The notes beneath the pieces were generated by a model. The model searched no databases and had not been told where the DNA came from. It was given only the letters and a program-made list of their open reading frames with translations. 64,000 nt of DNA, taken from Cichorium intybus (taxonomy: Eukaryota; Streptophyta; Magnoliopsida; Asterales; Asteraceae). Below are positions 16,366 through 25,644 of this stretch, piece after piece. The stretch's first letter is position 1. Each line of letters begins with the position of its first letter. The DNA is taken from the NCBI GenBank assembly GCA_023525715.1, contig CM042015.1:82788250-82852249 (forward strand). The letters are read 5' to 3'. The position numbers and the translations under genes are program-made.

Positions 16366-17927
16366 CTATACTATATTATAATTAAGCTCACGTCAAACTA
16401 ATATGATTCAAGATAAATCATTTAACTTGAAACATGTTCATTTGAAACCCCCTAAACCTTTCAACTTATCTATTCAAGTTAGTGAACAACCTACCTTAAT
16501 AAGAATATGAGAACGATGCAAAGCTAATTTTCTTTCTAAAAATGTTGTTAAAAAACTTGAGAAAATTTTTATGAGCCGTTTTGGGCAAGTGTATCATTCA
16601 AGAATGCAAGACTTTTATGAAAAATAAATGACAAAGGGGCCATCATGAATCGATAGTTAATACCCGGGATTGATGATCTCTTTGGAATTTTGTTAAGGTT
16701 TCCAATTAGACGTGTTCCAAATGAAATTTGAAAATTCCTTGTTTTGTATGCAATAATCAAAATTTAAGAACAGCACTCTTTCATAAAGGTGAATTAAAAT
16801 TTTATAAGGAACTGTTTTTAAAGACATTAACCAAAAAGTTGAGTGTTTAATTCTTGTAAAAAACAAAGTTGAGAACGATTTCAAATCTAACATTCACATG
16901 TTTTAAGAAGAACAGCTTACGGAAAGAAAATCTAGACAATGAATTGTTAAAGTAAAATGGTTTTGGACAAAAGTTGAGTTAAATGTACTCCAAGTTTTAT
17001 AATGTTTTAAAACATAAACATGGCTATGTTTTAAGATTTTGGAAAAGCTAATACTTTGCTCTTTCTTGCTGATTCTGAGGACAGAATCCTTTTAAGGGAT
17101 GGATAATTGTAACATCCGTGTTTTGGGCCTAAGAGTTTTAGGCTTAAATCGATAAAATAAATTTTATTATTGAAAATAAATATAATTCATAAAATTAAAG
17201 TTTTTTATATGCTTATAATATGGATCCATGAGCCAAATAAAGTTTTAATGAACGACATGATGTTTCAAATCCTATTTTAAATAAGAAATGAGAAATTTTG
17301 TCATAGGGACTAAATTTGTCAATTTTGCCAGATTTATCCTATTAAGCTTTGAAAAGTCAAGTACTTAGGAGATTAAGGAAAAAGAATGAACAAAATGATG
17401 TAGAAACTTAGATTAAGTGAAACATATCTTTAAGTTGCATCATGCATTTGCATTGCATTCATAACTATCTATTTTGACTTAATATTTATGACGTACTATG
17501 TCTTTATACAACTTTTGAGATGACATATTATACAACTTTTAAAATGTTTGAAAACTATTTTTGGGGGTCTGTTCTAAATGTGATGGTTATACCTTCCACT
17601 CTGAAAGGGGCAAAATCGGGTAAGCTCACTAGGCATTTTCGTTGCCTAACCTTATTTTGATGTGTACTCAGGTTCAGGAGATAAGATGGCTTTAGATGCT
17701 ATGTACTTTTTTAGAAGGTCACGGGTTGTGTGGTTTCATTTAAACTGTGTAATGGTAATCGGATTGTAACATCGCTCTTTACAAACCAAGTCGTTTTAAA
17801 AGTGGGATCATATGATTTTTCCGCAACTTAAACTTTGCATCAATTTAAAAAAGGCCCAATGTTTTTTAAGGTGGTGTATAAATGAAAATTAACTATTTTT
17901 GAGGTGTTTGTGTATTTAAAACCTGTC

Positions 17928-18016
17928 ATTAATGATAATGACACGGTTGTTAATAATTATGTCAATGCTTTAATTACATTATAATATTATGTGCAACGCG
18001 CGTACATTCGCTTAGT
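17928..18016 (+). repeat. Dispersed repeat, copy 2 (possible Helitron 3' end relic)
   Basis: Second diverged copy of the repeat at 16,265-16,365, with GCAACGCGCGTACATTCGC then TTAGT. It differs from copy 1 by numerous substitutions and small indels, so it is old. Confidence 0.4.
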
Positions 18017-18319
18017 TAGCAATATCACACGCTAAGTAGCCGACAAATAATATTTATTAAGCTTAAATGTTAATTCGTCAATAATATATTAGATTTTATG
18101 TTATGATTGCAAAGTTTCATCTAGAAATAGATAGATTATTCGAATTCAAATCTGATTATAAGAAATATAAAAGACTGTCTTGGTATTAGAGGAATTAAAA
18201 TATGGAAAAGAATATTTAAAATCAACCCCCAGATCCTGAATTGTTAACTATTCAAAGCTTCGCCCCACTCTCAACAGCCGACTCCAACATGCCCAACTTA
18301 GGGCCGGCCCAACAACCCT

Positions 18320-18575
18320 CAACAAGGCTTACTTGCTTCCAGTTCTTCTGCAACAGCCCATCAGCAACAATTCAGCCCTCAAGCCCACTTACAAACAGGT
18401 TCCCCTCAGCCACGTGGCCTCTCTTGGCGGACCAGATCAGCCCACCTCCTTATCGAGCATCTTTAGCACTATGTCACTAAGCAACCCAACGAACGGGGGA
18501 TGGGTTATGGACACAGAGGCAAATTTTGTTATCATTAATGAGCGACTAGTGGTTGTTGTTGAAGGGGTCGGTCAT
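18320..18575 (+). pseudogene. Copia gag-protease remnant
   Basis: The plus frame beginning at 18,333 reads FSTMSLSNPTNGGWVMDTEA. This corresponds to the segment before and at the aspartic protease of plant copia polyproteins, where WxMDTGA is the active-site motif; here Gly is replaced by Glu, destroying it. Preceding residues are Pro/Gln/Ser-rich, as in the gag-protease linker. The similarity ends within about 60 residues and no integrase or RT follows, so this is a short relic. Family assignment is from motif recognition only. Confidence 0.5.
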
Positions 18576-18951
18576 GGGGGTTAAAGTAAACAAAATATAT
18601 GGGCGGGTTCCCACAATTGAAAAATACATGACATGCAACGAAAGTGAAGCACGATATCATTTTAATGAGCCTTTATTGCCTGAAGGTGAAGATGTAGATA
18701 ATGTAGATTTGATAGAGGAAGAGCATGAGAAAGACAATCAAAGCATTCCATATATTTTAGGGTTGGATAAATTGATTAGTGGGAAAGGAAAAGAAACTAT
18801 TATTCCAAGTAAGGTGGGTGAGGGGCTTATTCTAGGATCAGAAATATGGATAGATATGATGGATTGCATAATAGTTGAGGATGCAAATCATAATAACGAT
18901 GCTAATGATGAAGGTGAAGGATTCAAGGTGAATAATAATGTGGGTCTCTAA
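18553..18951 (+). CDS. Hypothetical 132-residue ORF, doubtful
   Basis: A plus-strand open frame of 132 codons, acidic overall (for example EEEHEKDN and EDANHNNDANDEGEG), with no recognised domain, signal peptide or membrane segment. Its start overlaps the copia protease relic in another frame. The Asp/Asn/Glu-rich C terminus looks like AT/GA-biased non-coding sequence or a decayed transposon linker. I do not recognise it. Nothing supports expression: no TATA box or splice sites were tied to it. Confidence 0.2.
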   Translation: MLLKGSVMGVKVNKIYGRVPTIEKYMTCNESEARYHFNEPLLPEGEDVDNVDLIEEEHEKDNQSIPYILGLDKLISGKGKETIIPSKVGEGLILGSEIWIDMMDCIIVEDANHNNDANDEGEGFKVNNNVGL

Positions 18952-18959
18952 TCCCTAGA

Positions 18960-19328
18960 ATTCATCTAAAAGATGTTTTTCTTACATAAAAGAAAATGAT
19001 ATTTTGCAACAACTAGAAGGCAACATATCCGAGTCCAAGGGCCATGAGAATATGCATCATCACTACTCAATACCTATGTTTCACAGACGCATTTCTATCC
19101 TTCTCGATTCTTATTATGAGGCACGTAACTTAAACCCAATCAATGTTTATTAGAGACATTTACATAGCCAACATAACATACTTTACTCGGTATAGTTGTA
19201 TGGACCCAATCTAAATGTCCGCTCTATATCACATATAATTATTATCTATTAATTACAATTACCAATGCATGAAGAGCAACCATATTGGTAATTGTTATAA
19301 GTGTTAGTTCATAAGTTTTAACCAAAAA
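18960..19328. other. No recognisable feature
   Basis: Mixed-complexity AT-rich DNA without frames, terminal repeats or RNA signals that I can support. Confidence 0.4.
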
Positions 19329-19400
19329 TAGAACATAGCTCAGCTGGTAAGTGCTTATCAAGAGGATGTGAATGTGAGGGGTTTAATCCCTAGCATATCC
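19329..19400 (+). mobile_element. tRNA-like head, candidate SINE
   Basis: TAGCTCAGCTGGTAAGTGC (19,336-19,354) matches a pol III A box and tRNA D-arm. GGTTTAATCC (19,380-19,389) matches a B box. Their spacing equals that between tRNA positions 8 and 53. The acceptor stem does not pair, so it is not a functional tRNA. An A-rich then T-rich tail follows. A tRNA-derived SINE head or a tRNA relic is the best reading; no target duplication was established. Confidence 0.4.
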
Positions 19401-20349
19401 AAAAATTGAGTATTTTTTTTAACACAATATTCACATTATAAAACCCGACCCACCCCAAACCACATAAAATATGACCCACCCAGATGCTGATCTAACTTTC
19501 ACTTTTTACGGTTTTGACCTAAATATTAAAAAATTTGATTTTTGTCCAAACAACAACTTTTCTTTTTCGTAATCTTTACCCATGTTTTAACTCTTTTTTT
19601 TAACAAAGTTGGTCCAACATTTTAACAAATATCCCTAACTATTTTTGTAATATTGAAACACCCGGTTTCTCATACAAAGTAACACCCAATTTTTTTTTTT
19701 AAATTATACATCAAATATGGGTATACTTGTACTCAACCATGGAAACAAGATGTTATCATAAATTAATTACATCAAAAGGTTCTTACAAACATGACCAGGC
19801 ATTACAAATAAATCTAACACAACTAAAGAACATGCTCTAAACTTGTCCATATCTATTTATTACATGCCTTCCCCTATCACTGCTACAGATACCTGCAAAA
19901 CAACATACAACTAAAGTGTAAGCTTATAAAAAGCTTAGTGAATACCTCCCTGCTCAACATCAACACAAGATGTGTTAGTATATATAAATATATAAAGATA
20001 TGGTATCAACCAAATCTTACAACACACTCCACTAATCTTTCTCATTTCATAATCTCTTTATCAACCGTTCTTGCTAATCTCATTAGCAAGTATTTATCTC
20101 ATCTTTATTTCTAAAACCTGCAAACACATTAGCTTTACAAACACCAGTTACTCACAATTGACAACGCCTAGTGATATTAAGTATTTTAGGCGTTGTTGAG
20201 CCCTGTTCTTGGTAAAATTATATCAAATATGCATGGGTATTCTCACTTTTCGTGTCAGGACTTGTCTGGAGAAAAAGAACAGAAACAGGGACTAAAAGTG
20301 TACAAAAAGGGAAAAGTATGGAAAGAATGCAAAAATCAAGAGAAGACAT

Positions 20350-20473
20350 ACGCGCGCCGCGGATTTATCTCCTGCGCGACGCGGCTGTAAGGCGGTGAAA
20401 CACATTTTAAATGACGAAAAAACGGGGAACGGATAAGTACGCGCGCCGCGGATTTCACATTTGCGCGGCGCGG
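20350..20473 (+). repeat. CpG-rich palindromic modules in C 5' LTR
   Basis: Two modules of the form CGCGCCGCGG-N-TGCGCG(A/G)CGCGG, at 20,351-20,384 and 20,440-20,473, separated by AT-rich DNA. Each contains a CCGCGG palindrome and inverted GCGCG arms. They end about 20 bp before the TATA box. The module recurs inside the element at 22,817-22,937. Confidence 0.85.
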
Positions 20474-20490
20474 TCACGGGAAATTTGCAA

Positions 20491-20500
20491 CTATAAATAG
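20491..20500 (+). promoter_or_regulatory. TATA box of C 5' LTR
   Basis: CTATAAATAG in the LTR with a GC-rich array just upstream. This is a strong match to a plant TATA box and is the likely core promoter of element C. The same box is at 25,977-25,986 in the 3' LTR. Confidence 0.75.
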
Positions 20501-21264
20501 AGGCATTTCCAGCCGAAAACCCTAGCAAAGACCGGGTGTAAACATCGACCTAGAAGCTCTTTGACTCGAGGATTCCATTTCAGAAGCTATCATTTGGTAT
20601 TTTCATGTTTAGATTTTTATTTCATTTTAGTTAAAGCATTGTAAGCCTTGGTTTGAATCTTTGGGTGTGACAACCATTGATCCCAAGCTTAGGTTTTGGT
20701 TTTAGTAATATTTGGTTACTGATTTTATGTGTGGATATTGGTTTTGGTGAATGCAATCATTTGGTTACGGTTAATATTGGTTTTTCGGTATTTCGGCTGT
20801 TAGTTTGTGTTTTGATTGTTGGATTATATTTGGATTGTGTTTTGGACTTGGTTGGGACTGTTTTCCTTTGCTGAAAACAGTAGCTAATTAGGTTAGGGTC
20901 AAGCATTAAACCTTGGCTAGTAACTGTTCTATTGGACTTTAACTAGCGGTAGTTTTATGCTGCTTGGTTTTGCTAGTTTAAATGCCTTCAATTGCTTCTG
21001 ACTCAGAGATGTACTTCTGAGTTCAGAAAGTAACTAGGTCATTTGGACATAGTTAAACTTGGCTTGTGAGTTTAAATATTGTTTTGAGGTAGAAAGATAG
21101 AAATTAGTTCCTCCGACTATAGCTGTGACACTATTAGTTGGTAATCTCTCATCTAGGCTAACCACGTAGCTCCTGTGGATCGACCCTGACTGCACTATAC
21201 TAGTGAAAGTTAGGTTATCTTTTATTTTTGACCGCATGACGACCTCTGCGTGCACGTCAAATTT

Positions 21265-21282
21265 TGGCGCCGTTGCCGGGGA
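21265..21282 (+). other. Primer-binding site of element C
   Basis: TGGCGCCGTTGCCGGGGA, 5 bp after the 5' LTR. It is the tRNA-Asp-type primer site characteristic of Athila/Tat gypsy elements, unlike the initiator-Met sites of every other element here. Confidence 0.9.
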
Positions 21283-21363
21283 GCTGTAAGCTTAGATTAG
21301 GTGAGTTGTAGGACTTAGTTTCTGATTTTTGATGTTTGATTTTAGTTTGCTGATTTTTGGTAT

Positions 21364-22020
21364 GTGTGCATCCTTATGATGGGTGATTACATGTACCCGG
21401 ATCAGTATGATTATTATCCGGCCGACACCTATTACGAGGATGATTGTTATAATGGATCATTCGATGACAATGGATGGCGGACCGAGGAGTCATCTCAGCC
21501 TGAGAATTCTGTAACTTGGGCCCAACTTTGGGTATTCATGTATAACAACTACCATGAGCAGAAGGACCAGGCTGAAGCTCTTAAAAAAGTGCAAGCTTTT
21601 TTAGATAGGTTAGAGGAAAGTTGGAAATGTTCACCACCTTCGCCAGAACCGGAGGTGAGTGACTTTTACACCAATGATAATGTGTGTGAACTTGCATCAC
21701 CTGAATATGTGATGGAAGGGCATGCACTGTGGGAAAATCAAGAGACCATTGAGATGGTCGAAACGGTTGTTGAGGAAGAGGTTGTAGGTGACAATGCTAT
21801 CTTTGACTCAACAGCTTTTGATGTTTTTGAGGGTTTTGAGAATGTTGAGCTGGTGATGAGTGAATCAGTACCATCATCAGACAATTTGGTTGATGAGGAT
21901 GTTGTGGAGGGGACTGTAAGTGACAGTACAGATCCCAGCCCAACAATTCCCGAATTTGATGAAATTGTTGATGTTTTTGAGGAAGGGGGTGTAGATGACA
22001 ATACAACCCCGAACCTATGA
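21364..22020 (+). CDS. Element C acidic ORF, first half
   Basis: 218 residues, strongly acidic, starting about 80 bp after the primer site, where gag would normally begin. The N terminus is Tyr/Asp-rich (DYMYPDQYDYYPADTYYEDD), the middle has a possible coiled coil (about 55-80: NNYHEQKDQAEALKKVQ), and the rest is low-complexity Asp/Glu/Val. No zinc knuckle or protease motif is seen. It stops at an ATGA shared with the start of the next ORF. The segment FEGFENVELVMSESVPSSDN is similar to the start of the next ORF (FENFEKFESKDLMMGDSVPP), so the two ORFs share an internal duplication and were probably one reading frame. Function unknown; gag-like by position only. Confidence 0.55.
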   Translation: MCILMMGDYMYPDQYDYYPADTYYEDDCYNGSFDDNGWRTEESSQPENSVTWAQLWVFMYNNYHEQKDQAEALKKVQAFLDRLEESWKCSPPSPEPEVSDFYTNDNVCELASPEYVMEGHALWENQETIEMVETVVEEEVVGDNAIFDSTAFDVFEGFENVELVMSESVPSSDNLVDEDVVEGTVSDSTDPSPTIPEFDEIVDVFEEGGVDDNTTPNL

Positions 22021-22631
22021 TTTTTGAAAATTTTGAGAAATTTGAAAGCAAGGATCTGATGATGGGTGACTCTGTACCACCATCAGATCAAACCAGTCGC
22101 TCAATTTGGGTTCCGATCCACCTGTTGGACGATGATCAAGAAGTTGATGCTGACGAGTTAATATTTGAAAATAAAAAACATGATTTTATCACCTCTCATG
22201 ATCCATTCATGAATGGAAAATTAGATGTGATTAATACCATCGATGAGGACATATGGAAGCATCCCGATATGTTGCCTTCCGATCCCATTCGATTGGAAAA
22301 TTTTTACTGGTACTGCAAGCCAAAATTGCAAACTGAAGATGACACACAATATGTAAGCAACAAGCGAGGTACAACACAACTACTGGAAGCGGCACTAGGC
22401 GCGCTTCATGTTAAGCCTTTGAATTTGAAGAGATACAGAAGAAAGGACCGAGCTTGGAGGTTCAAAGCTACCTCTAAGCACTCACGGGAATTAAGCAGAA
22501 ACCAGCAACTGGGCAGCAACAGGAGAACCAACAAGCCATTCGACCCAGGAAAGTTTGAGAGGCAGTGGGTCAGCGAAAGGATGGTGGAAGCAGAAAAGCA
22601 GCAAGGAAATAGGGCATACGATCCACCGTAG
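22017..22631 (+). CDS. Element C ORF, second half (basic C terminus)
   Basis: 204 residues in the +2 frame relative to the preceding ORF, overlapping it by ATGA. The first 25 residues repeat a motif of the upstream ORF. The middle is acidic (DEDIWKHPDMLPSDPIRLENFYWY). The last 80 residues are basic and Arg/Lys-rich (LKRYRRKDRAWRFKATSKHS), a possible RNA-binding tail, as at the end of many gag proteins. It is probably the continuation of one ORF broken by a small indel; coupled reinitiation at ATGA is the less likely alternative. No known domain was recognised. Confidence 0.55.
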   Translation: MIFENFEKFESKDLMMGDSVPPSDQTSRSIWVPIHLLDDDQEVDADELIFENKKHDFITSHDPFMNGKLDVINTIDEDIWKHPDMLPSDPIRLENFYWYCKPKLQTEDDTQYVSNKRGTTQLLEAALGALHVKPLNLKRYRRKDRAWRFKATSKHSRELSRNQQLGSNRRTNKPFDPGKFERQWVSERMVEAEKQQGNRAYDPP

Positions 22632-22654
22632 CTGAAACAAGAACAGCACGTCTG

Positions 22655-22700
22655 GCTGAAGACGTTAAACTTAGCGCTTGTTGGGAGGCAACCCATCGCG
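22655..22700 (+). other. Conserved Athila-type pre-ORF3 motif
   Basis: GACGTTAAACTTAGCGCTTG followed by TTGGGAGGCAACCCA. This sequence recurs after pol in Athila-group elements, ahead of the env-like reading frame. Here it follows the acidic ORFs directly, marking where pol has been lost. Its role is unknown. Confidence 0.6.
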
Positions 22701-22816
22701 TCATAGGTAGGTTTTATAATTCTTTAGGATTAATTTAGAAAATACATCAATCTTTTGCAGGTATTAGTGGTCTGAAGCAAGTGTGGGGTCGTGTGAAAAG
22801 TTTTGAAATTTTCAAG

Positions 22817-22937
22817 ACCGCGCCGCGGGTTTTGGAATTGCGCGACGCGGGTTCGAAACTCAACCCGATGCGCAGGGGTTGAATTAGCGACACGCGCGCC
22901 GCGGAAACGAGAAACGCGCGCCGCGGGAAACGATCAG
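22817..22937 (+). repeat. Internal copies of the C CpG-rich module
   Basis: CCGCGCCGCGGGTTTTGGAA continues to TTGCGCGACGCGG (22,818-22,850), repeating the LTR module. Two further CGCGCGCCGCGG boxes lie at about 22,892-22,926. A related GC block (GCCGCGCCGCGG) lies near 23,290-23,335. Confidence 0.75.
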
Positions 22938-23398
22938 ACGGTTTTCGCCTTTATACGGTGAGCCGCGGCTCACAATTCAACCCACACGACTCGGAGCTCT
23001 GGTGATCAAAAATTTTTCGCATTTTTTCTTGCTTATTGTGTTTCTACTACCAAGGTACGCTCTTTTAACTACTTATTAGCTGTTTAAACTAGTTATTAGG
23101 TAGTTAATTTTAGGGTTTTATTCAAAAGTTCAAAGACTTAGAATCGCTAATGCTAGCCCATAGGGTGTTTGTTTTGCCAAATGGACACCCTAGATGAGCT
23201 AGTCGGCACCTAAGCTACCTTATGGTATGATTGGATTGAGTTTTAGCAGGTTAAAATGGGGATTTGATCCCGGGTTTTCAAACAGCCGCACGCCGCGCCG
23301 CGCCCTTGCTCTTGGGCCGCGCCGCGGTGCGGCGGGGAAGAAAAGGGACTGATTTTGCAAAAACTTTTGTTTTGTGGCTATATTTTCTTTTGCAGATA

Positions 23399-24214
23399 AT
23401 GTTCAGATTGAACCACGCCTTCCTTCAGTTTCCCGCAGAGCTTGACAGTTCGGTAGAGTATATCTCGCGGAGGGATGCATTGATTCGTCGCCGAGTTCTC
23501 GAGGCGACGGTTATAGACCGAGACATCCTGAGGGATGCAGGGCTTTGGGATGCGATCGAGCCGTTTCTGCATCGCACCTGGACCCACGAGGAGGCATCAT
23601 TCACGTGCCGTGGCTGGGACCGGATTATGGCCACGGACGAGGACGTGGTCTACACAGAGTTGCTACTGGAGTTTATCTCCACCATCCAGTTCGCACCACG
23701 GGCGGGGGACCCACGCTCCAGACTGGTGCGTTTTCGTTTGGGAGGTGTGCACAGGGAGTGCAACCTCCGGGAGTTCGGGAGGCGCACAGGCATCTACACT
23801 GAGCAGGACCTCCAGCACCGTTACTTCACCCGGTTCTTCGGGTCATGCATCCAGGGGGAGCCAGAGCGCCCTCCCAACATGGAGACTTGGGAACCATTGT
23901 CCAATGTTATGTACGAGGCGGGGACCTCGAGGGAGAGCCACCTACGCGATCCACTTCACCGCCTCATGCACCGGATCGTCTCCACCTCCATCATGCATCG
24001 GGAGGGGGGCGAGAAGGTGTCGGGCGATGACATGACATTTTTGTGGGTTCTCCTCGATCCGTCCCGATTCCTCCATCTCCCCTACGCCCTCGCGATTGCT
24101 CTCTCCACCCAGGAGACCGGCGCCTCCTCCAGCAGTCCACTAGCCAGGGGGTACTTCATCACCCGCCTGGCCCGCTCTTATGGCATTCTTACTGCCCCGT
24201 GGCAGCTTCCTTGA
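23399..24214 (+). CDS. Element C GC-rich ORF, ATHILA ORF-1-like, first part
   Basis: 271 residues from ATG 23,399; the frame is open upstream to 23,264 but that part reads through GC-rich repeats. The ATG follows TTTTCTTTTGCAG, an excellent 3' splice site, suggesting expression from a spliced transcript. The sequence resembles the plant ATHILA ORF-1 / retrotransposon ORF1 proteins: a WDRIM-type helix, then a block around residues 80-130 (LLLEFISTIQFAPRAGDPRS; FRLGGVHRECNLREFGRRTG), a PLHRLMHRIVSTSI segment, and RLARSYGIL near the end. The function of this family is unknown. Codons are far more GC-rich than the neighbouring DNA. It ends at TGA 24,212-24,214, and recognisable downstream protein continues in another frame. 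Confidence 0.65.
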   Translation: MFRLNHAFLQFPAELDSSVEYISRRDALIRRRVLEATVIDRDILRDAGLWDAIEPFLHRTWTHEEASFTCRGWDRIMATDEDVVYTELLLEFISTIQFAPRAGDPRSRLVRFRLGGVHRECNLREFGRRTGIYTEQDLQHRYFTRFFGSCIQGEPERPPNMETWEPLSNVMYEAGTSRESHLRDPLHRLMHRIVSTSIMHREGGEKVSGDDMTFLWVLLDPSRFLHLPYALAIALSTQETGASSSSPLARGYFITRLARSYGILTAPWQLP

Positions 24215-24612
24215 CAGCTCTACCTCCATTGCGCACTACAGCACGCACGTTGGAGAGGATGCTGCTCATTCAGCAGCAACGACCGGGGCAGTACATCCGG
24301 GCACCGGCCGAGCTTCCTCAGGCACCTCAGCCTGCATTCGCCCAGCCCGGCAGGAGACACCGGAGACCAGAGCCACCAGCACCAGAGCCGGCTCAGCCGC
24401 AGCCGGAGCAGGTCGACCCATCAGCCCTCCGTCGGTTGGATGCCAGGGTCACGCGGATTGAGGGCCAGCTCACATGCATTCTGGACCAGCTCGAGTGGAT
24501 CGGGGAGGTTCTTATTCAGACTGCATCAGCACAGGGCAGGCGTCCCCGACCATTCCCACCTAGGTCCCATGACCATGAGGCCGGATCCTCCAGGCCACCG
24601 GGTAGTGATTGA
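24205..24612 (+). CDS. Element C ORF1-like protein, frame-shifted C terminus
   Basis: After GILTAPWQLP the frame shifts to LTALPPLRTTARTLERMLLI (open from 24,043). The segment that follows is Pro/Gln-rich (PAPEPAQPQPEQ), then has a heptad-like stretch (LRRLDARVTRIEGQLTCILD) and an Arg/Pro tail ending at TGA 24,610-24,612. Plant ORF1-like proteins of this type commonly have such a Pro-rich plus coiled-coil tail, so a 1-2-base indel near 24,205 probably split one protein. A programmed shift cannot be excluded. Confidence 0.5.
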   Translation, partial: ASLTALPPLRTTARTLERMLLIQQQRPGQYIRAPAELPQAPQPAFAQPGRRHRRPEPPAPEPAQPQPEQVDPSALRRLDARVTRIEGQLTCILDQLEWIGEVLIQTASAQGRRPRPFPPRSHDHEAGSSRPPGSD

Positions 24613-25630
24613 TGTACTTTTCTTTTCTTTTCTTTTCTTTTTATATTTTTGGGATATATGTCTAAACTTATGACACATCTTTTTGTATATTTTGTTCATG
24701 TTTTATTTTTGTTATGTTTGTTTTAATTTGTTTGTTAAGTAATGCATGCTATACCAATTGAGAGGGAGTTGTTTCAGACAAGTGTGGGGTCACCGTGCCC
24801 CCTCCACTTGTCTTGACCACCGGCGTGTCCTACTGTAGCGCTACAACTCCAGCATATGAATCGGGAATCTTTTTCTGTACGCAATTATACCTGTGATATT
24901 GAGCACCAAGCAGTCTACCGTCCAAAAGGGGTAACTCTTTCTCCCTTGTTTTGAATTAATTTTTGTACAACGGGGACGTTGTACGGTTTTAAGTGTGGGG
25001 TGTGGACGGTCGAAAGAGATATTTTTGAAATTTTTTGCAGAAATGATCAAATTTTTCAATTTTTAGCAATATTTTCAAATTTTTTAATGAATTGCAATTT
25101 TGAAATGAATGGTTTGTGATTGTGATAGCATTGGTATTTTTCAAAAAAAAAAAATACCATTTAGTTGTGATCATGCTAGTAGTTAGTCAAATAAGTTGAG
25201 TTTTAAGAGTTAGAAGATTGAGATGTTTTATGATTGGAATTTAGGAAGGAAAAGTCAATCTGTGGCCTTTGTTGTTCGAGCCGGTAGGTCTAAAATGGGT
25301 GGACCTTACGCACCTTACCACCTAAGATCGTCTGGTCTGGGATGGTATTTCTGAAAGCTCGTTACACGGACAAAATCGAAAGTCATGGACAATTCCTTAA
25401 TGACCTCTAGAATCTGAACGAGTAAGTACACTATATTGTGGACAGAAAGTTTGTAATCAAGGGTTCTTTAGAAAGCCATGAATTCCGAAGAACAACTCAA
25501 TTATGTTTTCACGAACTATTCCACTCTAACTCGGGGGACAATAAACTTTGAAACTAAACACAGTCAAAAATTGTTCGATTCTCTATTATAATTTGTTAAA
25601 AACTCTCTTGCTTGGGGACAAGCAAGGCAC
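24613..25630 (+). other. 3' non-coding part of element C
   Basis: T-rich then mixed sequence between the last ORF and the purine tract, with no frames of note. TCAAGTGTGGGG-like words (AAGTGTGGGGT) occur at about 24,779, 24,990 and 25,631, so the purine-tract motif is repeated within the 3' region. Confidence 0.55.
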
Positions 25631-25644
25631 AAGTGTGGGGTGTT
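25631..25644 (+). other. Polypurine tract of element C
   Basis: AAGTGTGGGGTGTT directly before the 3' LTR, like Athila-type purine tracts. Confidence 0.8.

Larger units (their letters stand above)
14916..18240. other. Very AT-rich gene desert
   Basis: No long frames. The DNA is dominated by AT-rich sequence with short repeats such as AAACCTAAATTAAAAT at about 15,500 and 15,770. The part at 17,110-17,780 contains TGTAACATCC near its left end and TAAGCTCACTAGGCATTTTC in the middle, reminiscent of gypsy LTR sequence, but no paired LTR or target duplication was found. Confidence 0.4.
20159..21259 (+). repeat. 5' LTR of element C
   Basis: 1101 bp, TGACAACGCC...GCACGTCA. It contains two CpG-rich modules (20,350-20,473) and a TATA box at 20,491-20,500. 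It matches the 3' LTR at 25,645-26,745. Confidence 0.96.

Noticed and set aside
17108..17780. Possible solo gypsy LTR beginning TGTAACATCC
   Set aside because: No matching CA end, no target duplication and no second copy in the window.
19336..19390. Functional tRNA gene
   Set aside because: D-arm and T-arm boxes are present but the acceptor stem does not pair.
23535..24035. 166-codon ORF overlapping the ORF1-like gene in another frame
   Set aside because: A shadow frame caused by high GC content (few stop codons); the family resemblance is in the other frame.
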